Assembly: GCF_021165935.1 (NCBI RefSeq)
Contig: NZ_CP088953.1
Span: 3,209,501-3,273,500, forward strand
Reading direction: 5' to 3'
Length of the DNA stretch: 64,000 nucleotides
Source: Microbulbifer elongatus
GTDB taxonomy: Bacteria > Pseudomonadota > Gammaproteobacteria > Pseudomonadales > Cellvibrionaceae
Positions 57,051-64,000 of this stretch are shown in pieces. The notes beneath the pieces were generated by a model that saw nothing but the letters and a program-made list of their open reading frames with translations, ran no database searches and was not told where the DNA came from. Numbering within the stretch: the first letter of the stretch is position 1; each line of letters starts with the position of its first letter. Made by a program: the position numbers and the translations under genes.

Positions 57051-57755
57051 ATGAGTCATATCCTGCTGGTAGACGACGACACTGAACTGACCGAGTTACT
57101 GGAAGAATTTCTAGTCGGAGAGGGATTCGAGGTCACCGTGGCCAATGACGGCGGCCGCGGTCTGGAGCTGGCGCGCAGCGTACCCTTCGATGCCCTGGTT
57201 CTGGACGTAATGCTGCCGGTACACAACGGCTTCGACGTTCTGCGCAAGTTGCGGGAAGACTCGGCCAACCCGGGCCATTCCCTGCCGGTGGTGATGCTCA
57301 CCGCCAAGGGAGATACCGTTGACCGCATCGTCGGCCTGGAAATGGGGGCCGATGATTACCTGCCCAAACCCTGTAATCCGCGCGAGCTGGCCGCGCGCCT
57401 GCGCGCGATACTGCGCCGGGGGCGCAACGAGTCAGACCCCGGCAGCGACGACCTGGTCAATGGCCCTCTCCGACTCCTGCCCCGGGAGCACCTGTGCCAG
57501 TGGAACGGTCAGCCGGTCAATCTCACCGGCGCGGAATTTTCCGTACTCAAGGTGCTGACCGAGAGCGCCGGCCAGGTGGTCAGTAAAGAAGTGCTCACGC
57601 AACAGGCCCTGGGGCGCAAGCTGATGCCCTACGACCGCTCGATTGATGTCCACGTGAGCAATATCCGCAAAAAACTCACGGAACAGGGCGCGAGCCGGGA
57701 GCTGATCATCAATATCCGCGGTGCCGGCTATATGCTGACCCGCACCCAGGGCTGA
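57051..57755 (+). CDS. cpxR: Envelope-stress response regulator, CpxR type
   Basis: OmpR-family DNA-binding response regulator, 234 aa. Receiver domain at 1-120 with the acidic pair DDD at 8-10, phospho-acceptor Asp52 (LVLDVMLP) and Lys105 region (DDYLPKPCNPRELAARLRAIL). A winged-helix domain follows from about 140 (TGAEFSVLKVLTESAGQVVS, YDRSIDVHVSNIRKKL). CpxR rather than another OmpR-type protein is inferred from the divergent Spy/CpxP gene, the GTAAA sites and the YDRSIDVHVSNIRKKL sequence. Three bases before cpxA. Confidence 0.93.
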   Translation: MSHILLVDDDTELTELLEEFLVGEGFEVTVANDGGRGLELARSVPFDALVLDVMLPVHNGFDVLRKLREDSANPGHSLPVVMLTAKGDTVDRIVGLEMGADDYLPKPCNPRELAARLRAILRRGRNESDPGSDDLVNGPLRLLPREHLCQWNGQPVNLTGAEFSVLKVLTESAGQVVSKEVLTQQALGRKLMPYDRSIDVHVSNIRKKLTEQGASRELIINIRGAGYMLTRTQG

Positions 57756-57758
57756 TCC

Positions 57759-59168
57759 ATGAGCAGTCTGTTTGGACGCATTTTTTTCGGTGCCTGGCTC
57801 ACCGCCATCATCATGGTGTTGGCAGCGGTGTATATCACCCATATCCGCGAATTCGGCGATCCCGCCCAGCGGGATCGCTGGGAAGGCCCGGAGCTGTTTC
57901 GCGAGATAACCCATAACCTGCGCATGACCCGCCGCCATGGTGTGGAGTATTTCCGCCACTGGCTCGATCAACAGCCGAAAGATGTGCAAAAACGCGTGTA
58001 CGCCATCGATGGATCCGGCCAGGAAATACTGCACCGCGCCATCCCCCAGGATATGGCCCCCCTGTTTGCCGGCCTGAATTTCCGCAACCGCGAAGCCCGC
58101 GGGCTGGTAGACCGAAAGCCCAGCGTGGGCTTTTTTGTGCACCAACGGGGCGGTGAGACCCTGCGCGTGGTATTCATCGCCGGGAAAAGCAAAGAAGAGC
58201 TGCTACTGCGATTTATTCTGCGCAGCTTCTGGCCGATCCTGGTACTCGCCACCCTGGCGTCCGGCCTGGCCTGCTACCTGCTGGCACGTTACCTGAGCAA
58301 GCCTCTGGACAACCTGCGGGTAGCCACCCGGCGCGTTGCCGCCGGCGACCTCAGTTACCGGGTAACGCCGACCCTACGCGGCCACGGTCGTGAGCTGGGT
58401 GAACTGGCTGCAGATTTCGACTCCATGACCGCGCAACTTCAGGAATCCATGGCCGAGCAGCGCCGCCTGATCAAGGACGTGTCCCATGAACTGCGCTCCC
58501 CCCTCGCCCGCCTGCAGGTGGCACTGGGGATCGCGCGGCAGAAACAGGTGGCGGAACTGGATCCGGAACTCGACAAGATCGGCAAGGCGGCGGATTACCT
58601 CGAGGATATTATTGCGGATATTCTGTCACTGCCCGTCAGCGGAGACGCGCAGCGACCGCTGGATGACGTGGTGGAAATCAACGGCCTGCTGCAGGCACTG
58701 AGCGATGAATTGCAGGATGAAGCCGCCCGTAAACAGGTATCGGTTTCCCTGCGCGGCGAAGGTAGTGAGCTGTTGGTAGCCACCCGCGGCAGCTCTCTTA
58801 CCGCCGCATTGGAGAACATCCTGCGCAACGCGATCAAATACAGCCCCGAGGGCGGCCAGGTGACCGTCTCGGTGAAAACCCTGGCACCCAGTGCGGCGGA
58901 CCAGGGTGCCGGCGACAGTAGCGGACACTGTCAGATACAGGTTACCGATTCCGGCCGCGGCGTTCCCGAATCGGAGCTACAGGCCATTTTCCGCCCCTTC
59001 TACCGCACCGACGAAGCCCGCAGTCGCGAGAGCGGGGGCTTCGGACTGGGGCTGGCGATCGCCCAGCGCACCGTTGCCCAGCACCGGGGGCAGATCGACG
59101 CCTTCAATGCGCCCGCCGCGGGCCTGGCCGTACGCATCACGCTCCCCCTGCTGGATACCAGCTTCTAG
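57759..59168 (+). CDS. cpxA: Envelope-stress sensor histidine kinase, CpxA type
   Basis: Inner-membrane sensor kinase partner of CpxR, 469 aa. First helix at about 8-28 (FFGAWLTAIIMVLAAVYI), a periplasmic sensor of ~120 residues, second helix near 155-180 (ILVLATLASGLACYLLARYL), then a HAMP domain (LSKPLDNLRVATRRVAAGDLSYR). The phospho-acceptor His243 is in DVSHELRSPLARLQVAL, and the ATP-binding domain ends with SGGFGLGLAIAQRTV. The periplasmic part probably senses envelope misfolding and binds the Spy/CpxP-like protein. Co-transcribed with cpxR. Confidence 0.93.
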   Translation: MSSLFGRIFFGAWLTAIIMVLAAVYITHIREFGDPAQRDRWEGPELFREITHNLRMTRRHGVEYFRHWLDQQPKDVQKRVYAIDGSGQEILHRAIPQDMAPLFAGLNFRNREARGLVDRKPSVGFFVHQRGGETLRVVFIAGKSKEELLLRFILRSFWPILVLATLASGLACYLLARYLSKPLDNLRVATRRVAAGDLSYRVTPTLRGHGRELGELAADFDSMTAQLQESMAEQRRLIKDVSHELRSPLARLQVALGIARQKQVAELDPELDKIGKAADYLEDIIADILSLPVSGDAQRPLDDVVEINGLLQALSDELQDEAARKQVSVSLRGEGSELLVATRGSSLTAALENILRNAIKYSPEGGQVTVSVKTLAPSAADQGAGDSSGHCQIQVTDSGRGVPESELQAIFRPFYRTDEARSRESGGFGLGLAIAQRTVAQHRGQIDAFNAPAAGLAVRITLPLLDTSF

Positions 59169-59319
59169 TGGACGAGAGGGGGAACACTATTCCTCCCCTC
59201 GCCCGCTGGCGAAGCGGAAATTCTCTCAGTACACTTTCCTGCAGGCTTCGCTGGCCGGTGTTTTCGCAGTCCTCCACCGCCACCATTGTGCCGTCGTTCA
59301 ATCCTACGGGGGGTTCTCC

Positions 59320-60018
59320 ATGCGCTGGTTACTGTACATTCTGGTTTTTCTCGCCCTGCTGGTACTGGCTGGCTTCCTCTTCCCGCGCGTCGCCACTACA
59401 GAGCGCAGTGTGTATATCGCCGAGCCTCCAGAGGCCGTGTTCCCTTACCTGAACAATTTCCGCAACTTCAACAAGTGGTCCCCGTGGTACCAGATTGATC
59501 CGGAAACCGAATACGCCTATGAGGGCTTCCCGGAAGGTAACGGCGCCATCATGCGCTGGAACAGCGACAACCCCAGTGTGGGCAGCGGCTCTCAGACCAT
59601 CACCGCCAGCGAACCCTACTCGCGGGTCGCCACCGACCTGGATTTCGGCACCCAGGGTCAGGCCAAGGCGGAATTCACCCTGCAGCCACAGGGCAGCGGC
59701 ACCAATGTGACCTGGTCATTCGAATCAGAGATGGGCGGCAGCCCCATCGCCCGCTGGATGGGGCTGATGGTCTCGCGCATGGTAGGTAAGTCTTTTGAGG
59801 ACGGCCTGCAGAAGCTGAAGACCCTGGTCGAGTCCGAGGCCAGTGCCGGCACGCCACCGGTTTCCGCCGACGAAGCGGTTCCCTCAGATGGTGGCAATAT
59901 CGAGCCGGAGGTCACTGACCCGGGGATGGAGAACGAGATCATCGAAGGGGACGAACTCGAGGTACCTGATTCCGACGGTGATGCCATCGAGGATTTCGAA
60001 CAGGACGAACAGCCCTGA
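59320..60018 (+). CDS. SRPBCC (START-like) family protein with membrane anchor
   Basis: 232 aa. One N-terminal membrane helix (LLYILVFLALLVLAGFLF) is followed by a polyketide-cyclase/START-like domain at about 25-175 (IAEPPEAVFPYLNNFRNFNKWSPWYQ, WSFESEMGGSPIARWMGLM). An acidic tail of ~55 residues rich in Glu/Asp/Pro ends the protein. SRPBCC folds hold hydrophobic ligands; the ligand here is unknown. Start ATG 59320 has GGGGGG seven bases upstream; the frame is open far upstream within cpxA, but that is a shadow. Ends before a terminator. Confidence 0.85.
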   Translation: MRWLLYILVFLALLVLAGFLFPRVATTERSVYIAEPPEAVFPYLNNFRNFNKWSPWYQIDPETEYAYEGFPEGNGAIMRWNSDNPSVGSGSQTITASEPYSRVATDLDFGTQGQAKAEFTLQPQGSGTNVTWSFESEMGGSPIARWMGLMVSRMVGKSFEDGLQKLKTLVESEASAGTPPVSADEAVPSDGGNIEPEVTDPGMENEIIEGDELEVPDSDGDAIEDFEQDEQP

Positions 60019-60043
60019 ACAGGCGCCACCGGCAGCACACCAG

Positions 60044-60074
60044 GCACAAAAAAGGCAGCCAAACTGCCTTTTGA
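60044..60074. terminator. Bidirectional terminator between SRPBCC gene and rluB
   Basis: AAAAAA, GGCAG (60054-60058), loop CCAAA, CTGCC and TTTT. The A-tract on the left would serve rluB on the minus strand. Short 5-bp GC stem extended by A-T pairs. Confidence 0.8.
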
Positions 60075-60087
60075 CGACCTTCGCTGA

Positions 60088-60957
60088 TCAGTGGCTATTG
60101 CGCTTGGGCACCCGCCCGCCCGCCGGTACCGGGGACTTGCGCAGCTTGCGACGCTGACGCTGCAGCACCTCTTTCTCTGCCTGGGTCAGTGCGCGCTGGC
60201 CCAGCTTGGGCAGACCCGCGGTGATACACAGGTCATCAATTTCCCGGGGCTCCATTTCAATCCACTGACCCACACGTACATGGGAGGGAATAAATACACT
60301 GCCGTAGCGCACCCGCTTCAGGCGGCTGACCCGCACCCCCTGGGATTCCCACAGGCGGCGCACTTCCCGATTGCGCCCCTCCATCACCACGCAGTAAAAC
60401 CAGCGGTTGGTGCCTTCACCACCGCTCTCCACAATATCGGTGAAGCGCGCTTCACCGTCATCCAGCGCCACGCCCTTGATCAGGCGCTTTTTCATATCGT
60501 CGTCCACCTGCCCCTGGATTCGCACCAGGTATTCCCGGTCGATGACTGAGGAGGGGTGCATCAGTTTGTTGGCCAGCTCACCACTGTTGGTAAACAGCAG
60601 CAGGCCGCTGGTGTTGAAGTCCAGGCGACCGACCGAGATCCAGCGGCCGGTTTTCAGGCGCGGCAAGCGATCGTAGACCGTAGGGCGTCCTTCGGGGTCG
60701 TGGCGGGAGCAGATTTCACCTGTCGGCTTGTTATAGAGAATCACGCGCACACGATGTCCGTCGCTTCCGGTGATACGCTTGCCGTCAAATTCAATCTGGT
60801 CGTCTTCACTGACCCGCTCACCCAGGCCGGCCACTTCGCCGTTCACAGTGACACGGCCAGCCTCGATGGCACGCTCCATTTCCCGACGCGAACCAAGGCC
60901 GGCGCGCGCCAATACTTTTTGCAGTTTTTCGCCCATTGGCGCTGCGTCATCACTCAT
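60088..60957 (-). CDS. rluB: 23S rRNA pseudouridine synthase B
   Basis: Makes pseudouridine 2605 in helix 93 of 23S rRNA. 289 aa. N-terminal S4 RNA-binding domain (GEKLQKVLARAGLGSRREMERAI). Catalytic domain with Asp113 in VGRLDFNTSGLLLFTNSG and the motif GRNREVRRLWESQGVRVSRLKRV. The Lys/Arg-rich tail is typical of RluB. RluB rather than RluE/F is inferred from length and position after scpB. Its ATG overlaps the scpB stop by four bases. Confidence 0.95.
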   Translation of the reverse strand: MSDDAAPMGEKLQKVLARAGLGSRREMERAIEAGRVTVNGEVAGLGERVSEDDQIEFDGKRITGSDGHRVRVILYNKPTGEICSRHDPEGRPTVYDRLPRLKTGRWISVGRLDFNTSGLLLFTNSGELANKLMHPSSVIDREYLVRIQGQVDDDMKKRLIKGVALDDGEARFTDIVESGGEGTNRWFYCVVMEGRNREVRRLWESQGVRVSRLKRVRYGSVFIPSHVRVGQWIEMEPREIDDLCITAGLPKLGQRALTQAEKEVLQRQRRKLRKSPVPAGGRVPKRNSH

Positions 60958-61964
60958 GGGTGGAGGTTTTCCGGGGATTGCTGTTCATCTTCTTCCTGTT
61001 CGTCGTGCGGCGCCTCATTGGCCGCGACGTCTTCTTTACCAGCTTGCACTGGGGCATCTTCTTGCTCTGCTGACCATTCGCCCTCTTCCGGTACAGGTGC
61101 TTCTTCAGGGTAGTCCTGGTCACCGCCGCTGTCCGTGATTTCGCGGTGAGGGACTGCGGGGTCTGCGGGTTCTTCCGCCGCCGCGGCAGGGGGCTCCCCC
61201 TCCTCGACCGGTTCCACGCCATCCGGGTCGCGGGTCGCTTCCGCGGCCGCCTCGCCCTCGTCACCCGCGTCGTCGGCGGACTCAGCCGTATCCTGCGCCG
61301 GACTGGTGGCTTCCGCCGCTTCACCCGTCCCGTCAGTATCGCTGTCGGTGGACGTCGCGCCTTCCGCTGGTGCCGGCGCGCCATCGCCCAGATCCAGCGC
61401 GGCATTCAGACTTTCGATATCGCGAATTTCCGCCAGCGTGGGCAGATCGTCCAGGCTCTTCAGATTGAAGTAGTCGAGAAACTCCCGCGTGGTTGCATAA
61501 AGCGAGGGCTTGCCAGGGACATCCCGCTGCCCAACCACCTTGATCCAGCCCCGCTCCGACAGGCTTTTCACAATGTGGGAACTCACCGCCACACCGCGGA
61601 TTTCCTCAATATCACCCCGGGTAATCGGCTGTCGATAGGCGATGATGGCCAGGGTTTCCAGGGTCGCACGGGAGTATTTCTGCGGCTTTTCTTCCCACAG
61701 CTTGTTCACCCAGGGGGCCAGGTCTTCCGGTACCTGAAAGCGCCAGCCGCTGGCCACCTGCTTCAACTCAAAGCCGCGCTCTGCACAGTTTTCGGCAATC
61801 TCTTCCAGAACCTGTCTGAGCGCCGCTTTTTCCGGGCGCTCCCCCTCGTCGATCAATGACAGAAGTTTGTCTTCCGACAGCGGTTGTGCCGCCGCCAGCA
61901 GGGCTCCTTCGATTATCCGGCGCAGTAATTCCGGGGCGATACTCATGTTGTTGGATTCACTCAC
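60954..61964 (-). CDS. scpB: Segregation and condensation protein B
   Basis: Kleisin-associated winged-helix protein of the SMC-ScpAB complex. 336 aa. Two winged-helix domains occupy about 8-175 (LRRIIEGALLAAAQPLSEDKL, TLETLAIIAYRQPITRGDIEEIRGVAVS, GWIKVVGQRDVPGKPSLYAT). The last ~150 residues are a disordered acidic tail of Ala, Glu, Asp, Pro and Thr, roughly doubling the family's usual length. Start ATG 61964 overlaps the scpA stop by four bases; Met7 is an alternative. Confidence 0.93.
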   Translation of the reverse strand: MSESNNMSIAPELLRRIIEGALLAAAQPLSEDKLLSLIDEGERPEKAALRQVLEEIAENCAERGFELKQVASGWRFQVPEDLAPWVNKLWEEKPQKYSRATLETLAIIAYRQPITRGDIEEIRGVAVSSHIVKSLSERGWIKVVGQRDVPGKPSLYATTREFLDYFNLKSLDDLPTLAEIRDIESLNAALDLGDGAPAPAEGATSTDSDTDGTGEAAEATSPAQDTAESADDAGDEGEAAAEATRDPDGVEPVEEGEPPAAAAEEPADPAVPHREITDSGGDQDYPEEAPVPEEGEWSAEQEDAPVQAGKEDVAANEAPHDEQEEDEQQSPENLHP

Positions 61965-63253
61965 TCTTCACTGAACTCCGGTGCCGTGCGCGGTGGATAC
62001 TCCGCACTGGGTGCGGATTGAGGCGCATCGTCAAGCGCCAGCTCCCTACTGGACTGAGACATTTCCGCCTCCCGGGACTGTTCCGGCGCCATCCCGCGTG
62101 CAGGGACTTCCTCATCCGCAGGCACTTCATCACCTGCGGGCACTCCGCCATCGGGATGGTCGTGTTCGCCAGACGCATCTTCCTGCGCGGAAACTTCCTC
62201 CTCAGAGGCTTCCGACACCTCGCCACGGGCGCGCACATGAATGGGTCCGAAGGCGTCGTTCTGAACCAGTTCCAGCAGGGATTCTTTCACCAGTTCCATC
62301 ACTGCGAGGAAGGTCACCACCACTCCGAGGCGCCCCTCTTCCGCACGGAACAGGCTGACAAATGGTACGAACTGGCGGTGTTTGATCTTGTCGAGAACCT
62401 GGGTCATACGCTCCCGGGTAGACAGCTTCTCTTTTTCCACCTGGTGGCTTTCGAACATATCGGCGCGGCGCAGCACATCCGCCAGGGCGACCAGCACTTC
62501 TTTCAGGTCGACTTCCGGTTCGGGCCGGGTCAGCTTGCGGTCTGGACCGCTGGCATTGGCCTGATGGATATCCCGGCCCATCCGCGGTAATTCGTCCATA
62601 TCTTCCGCGGCGGTTTTAAATCGCTCGTATTCCTGCAGGCGGCGAATCAGGGCGGCGCGCGGGTCTTCCCCTTCCTCTTCCTCCGCTTCCGGTGGGCGCG
62701 GCAACAGCATGCGGGACTTGATCTCCGCCAGCATGGCCGCCATCACCAGGTATTCAGCGGCCAGCTCGAAGCGCATGGAGGTCATCATCTCCACGTAAGC
62801 CATGTACTGGCGGGTAATATCCGCCACATTGATCTCGAGAATGTCCAGGTTCTGCCGGCGGATCAGATACAGCAGTAAGTCGAGGGGGCCTTCGAATGCC
62901 TCGAGGATCACCTCCAGGGCATCCGGGGGGATGTACAGGTCGCTGGGAAGGTCGGTGAAGGCCTTGCCTTCCACCACCGCAAAAGGCATTTCTCCCTGAC
63001 GGGGGCCCGCGGAGGCGTCAGCCACGGCTTGTCCGACGCTGGCATCCGGGGCATCTTGGTCCTGCGCAGGCGCGATTTCCGGAGCCTCTGTGACTCCGGC
63101 ACCTGCGTCGGGCGCCCCCGCGGCCAGCGCATCTTCCGCCACCGCCGGTTCCGACGCAGTGGACTCATCGGCCACAGCCCCGGTCTCAGCCACGTGGGAA
63201 TCGGCCGCCACGACTTCTTCTAATTCTTCACTGGACACACAATCACCGGACAT
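61961..63253 (-). CDS. scpA: Segregation and condensation protein A
   Basis: Kleisin that closes the SMC ring for chromosome compaction. 430 aa from ATG 63253. The conserved core starts near residue 115 with VILEAFEGPLDLLLYLIRRQNLDILEINVADITRQYM and continues through YLVMAAMLAEIKSRMLLP. The C-terminal winged helix contains VVVTFLAVMELVKESLLELVQ. Both ends are extended: ~90 acidic Ala/Glu/Asp residues before the core and ~100 Glu/Pro-rich residues after it, much longer than usual (~250-290). A TTG at 63286 could add 11 residues. Followed by scpB with a four-base overlap. Confidence 0.93.
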   Translation of the reverse strand: MSGDCVSSEELEEVVAADSHVAETGAVADESTASEPAVAEDALAAGAPDAGAGVTEAPEIAPAQDQDAPDASVGQAVADASAGPRQGEMPFAVVEGKAFTDLPSDLYIPPDALEVILEAFEGPLDLLLYLIRRQNLDILEINVADITRQYMAYVEMMTSMRFELAAEYLVMAAMLAEIKSRMLLPRPPEAEEEEGEDPRAALIRRLQEYERFKTAAEDMDELPRMGRDIHQANASGPDRKLTRPEPEVDLKEVLVALADVLRRADMFESHQVEKEKLSTRERMTQVLDKIKHRQFVPFVSLFRAEEGRLGVVVTFLAVMELVKESLLELVQNDAFGPIHVRARGEVSEASEEEVSAQEDASGEHDHPDGGVPAGDEVPADEEVPARGMAPEQSREAEMSQSSRELALDDAPQSAPSAEYPPRTAPEFSEE

Positions 63254-63307
63254 CTGAGGAAAAGCGCACCCCGCAGGCTGCGCCAAACGCGCGATTATAC
63301 ATCAGCG

Positions 63308-63931
63308 TCAGCCGAGAATTTCATCAATTGCACCACATCCCTGACGCACCAGTACTGGTTCGTCACCGGTGAGGTCGACGACGGTGGTGGCCTCCAAACC
63401 ACAGAAACCGCCATCGATCACCAGCTCCACCTGATGCTCTAGGGTGTCGCGAATATCGTAGGGGTCCGTGAGGGGCTGATCTTCGCCGGGCATAATCAGG
63501 CTGCAGCTCATCAAGGGTTCGCCGAGCGCGCTGATGATCCCCTGCACGATCGGATTGTCCGGCACGCGCAGGCCGATGGTTTTGCGCTTGGCGTGGGCCA
63601 GGCGACGGGGCACCTCGGAGGTGGCCGGCATAATAAAGGTGTAGGGCCCCGGGGTGTGATTCTTCAGCAGGCGGAACATCTGATTGTCCACCTTGGCGTA
63701 ACTGGCGAGCTCTGACAGGTCCCGGCACATCAGCGTGAAGTTGTGATTCTTGTCCAGCTGGCGCAAGGCACGGATACGTTCCACCGCCATTTTTTCACCC
63801 AGCCGGCAACCAATGGCGTAGGCCGAGTCGGTGGGAAAGACGATAACACCGCCGGAAGCCACGATATCGGCCGCCTGACTGATCAGACGCGCCTGCGGGT
63901 TTTCCGGATGGATCTGGAAGAATTGCGCCAC
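63308..63931 (-). CDS. yciO: YciO/Sua5 family protein
   Basis: 207-aa member of the Sua5/YciO/YrdC family. TsaC/Sua5 relatives make threonylcarbamoyl-AMP for the t6A tRNA modification; YciO itself has weak or unclear activity. Motifs: GGVIVFPTDSAYAIGCRLGE near 30-49 (P-T-[ED]-[ST] type), the KxR-like basic patch HAKRKTIGLRVPDNP near 113-127, and a C-terminal VVDLTGDEPVLVRQGCGAI. YciO rather than TsaC is inferred from length and position upstream of scpA, 54 bases away. First gene of the yciO-scpA-scpB-rluB cluster. Confidence 0.92.
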   Translation of the reverse strand: MAQFFQIHPENPQARLISQAADIVASGGVIVFPTDSAYAIGCRLGEKMAVERIRALRQLDKNHNFTLMCRDLSELASYAKVDNQMFRLLKNHTPGPYTFIMPATSEVPRRLAHAKRKTIGLRVPDNPIVQGIISALGEPLMSCSLIMPGEDQPLTDPYDIRDTLEHQVELVIDGGFCGLEATTVVDLTGDEPVLVRQGCGAIDEILG

Positions 63932-64000
63932 TGCTACCCCCTGGTTCAGAAAGCGCAGGAATCACCTGCGCGAGTATTCATTGTTGGCGTCAGTTTGCCA

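Noticed and set aside
1..64000. tRNA, rRNA, CRISPR, transposase or phage genes
   Set aside because: Looked for by eye in every gap; no cloverleaf tRNA with CCA end, no repeat-spacer array and no transposase or integrase domain was found. A tRNAscan/Infernal run would be decisive.

Overview
The window is a chromosomal segment of a Gram-negative gammaproteobacterium. The outer-membrane and lipid A block (bamA, skp, lpxD, fabZ, lpxA, lpxB), the nadB/sdhE/ygfX/ygfZ neighbourhood, the glnD-dapC-dapD order and the Cpx-type system all point there. High GC, Pseudomonas-like REP palindromes and a secreted pectinesterase suggest a marine, polysaccharide-using member of the Cellvibrionales, possibly Microbulbifer. 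That genus guess is inference from gene content; no database was searched.

Layout. 1-9.5 kb: 3' part of nadB, ygfX-sdhE, ygfZ, two uracil-DNA glycosylase superfamily genes, a secreted beta-propeller-like protein, yajQ, yaeQ, then lemA with two TPM-domain genes and a PDZ protein. 9.5-16 kb: prfB-lysS with the RF2 programmed frameshift, pectinesterase, an unknown Cys-containing lipoprotein, and LysE and EamA exporters. 16-28 kb: recJ, thrC, hom, dsbC, the rpsP-rimM-trmD-rplS ribosome operon, ffh, a CcsA-like membrane protein and corB. 28-44 kb: one long minus-strand block read as rpsB-tsf-pyrH-frr-uppS-cdsA-dxr-rseP-bamA-skp-lpxD-fabZ-lpxA-lpxB-rnhB, covering translation factors, UMP kinase, undecaprenyl, phospholipid and isoprenoid synthesis, outer-membrane protein assembly and lipid A. 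44-53 kb: map, glnD, dapC, nth, an ArsC-like gene, dapD and dapE (lysine/peptidoglycan precursor branch), then an S9 peptidase. 55-64 kb: flavodoxin, a Spy/CpxP-like protein divergent from cpxR-cpxA, an SRPBCC protein, and the yciO-scpA-scpB-rluB cluster (chromosome condensation plus rRNA pseudouridylation).

Most genes are core housekeeping. The unusual content is between genes. Three copies of one structured element (11162-11284, 51211-51335, 51410-51521) share a fixed architecture: a 20-30 bp outer stem enclosing two small hairpins. The loop sequences CATCCMTG and RTCCCT are conserved. The stem sequences differ completely between copies yet stay complementary within each copy. One copy sits in the prfB-lysS gap; the other two lie in opposite orientation between dapD and dapE. 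This is the strongest candidate here for an undescribed element family.

A separate 163-bp foldback element with terminal inverted repeats lies between tsf and pyrH. REP palindromes supply the stop codon of two genes. Five GTAAA-like half sites spaced exactly 10 bp apart lie between the spy-like gene and cpxR and look like a CpxR operator array. No tRNA, rRNA, CRISPR array, transposase or prophage gene was seen.
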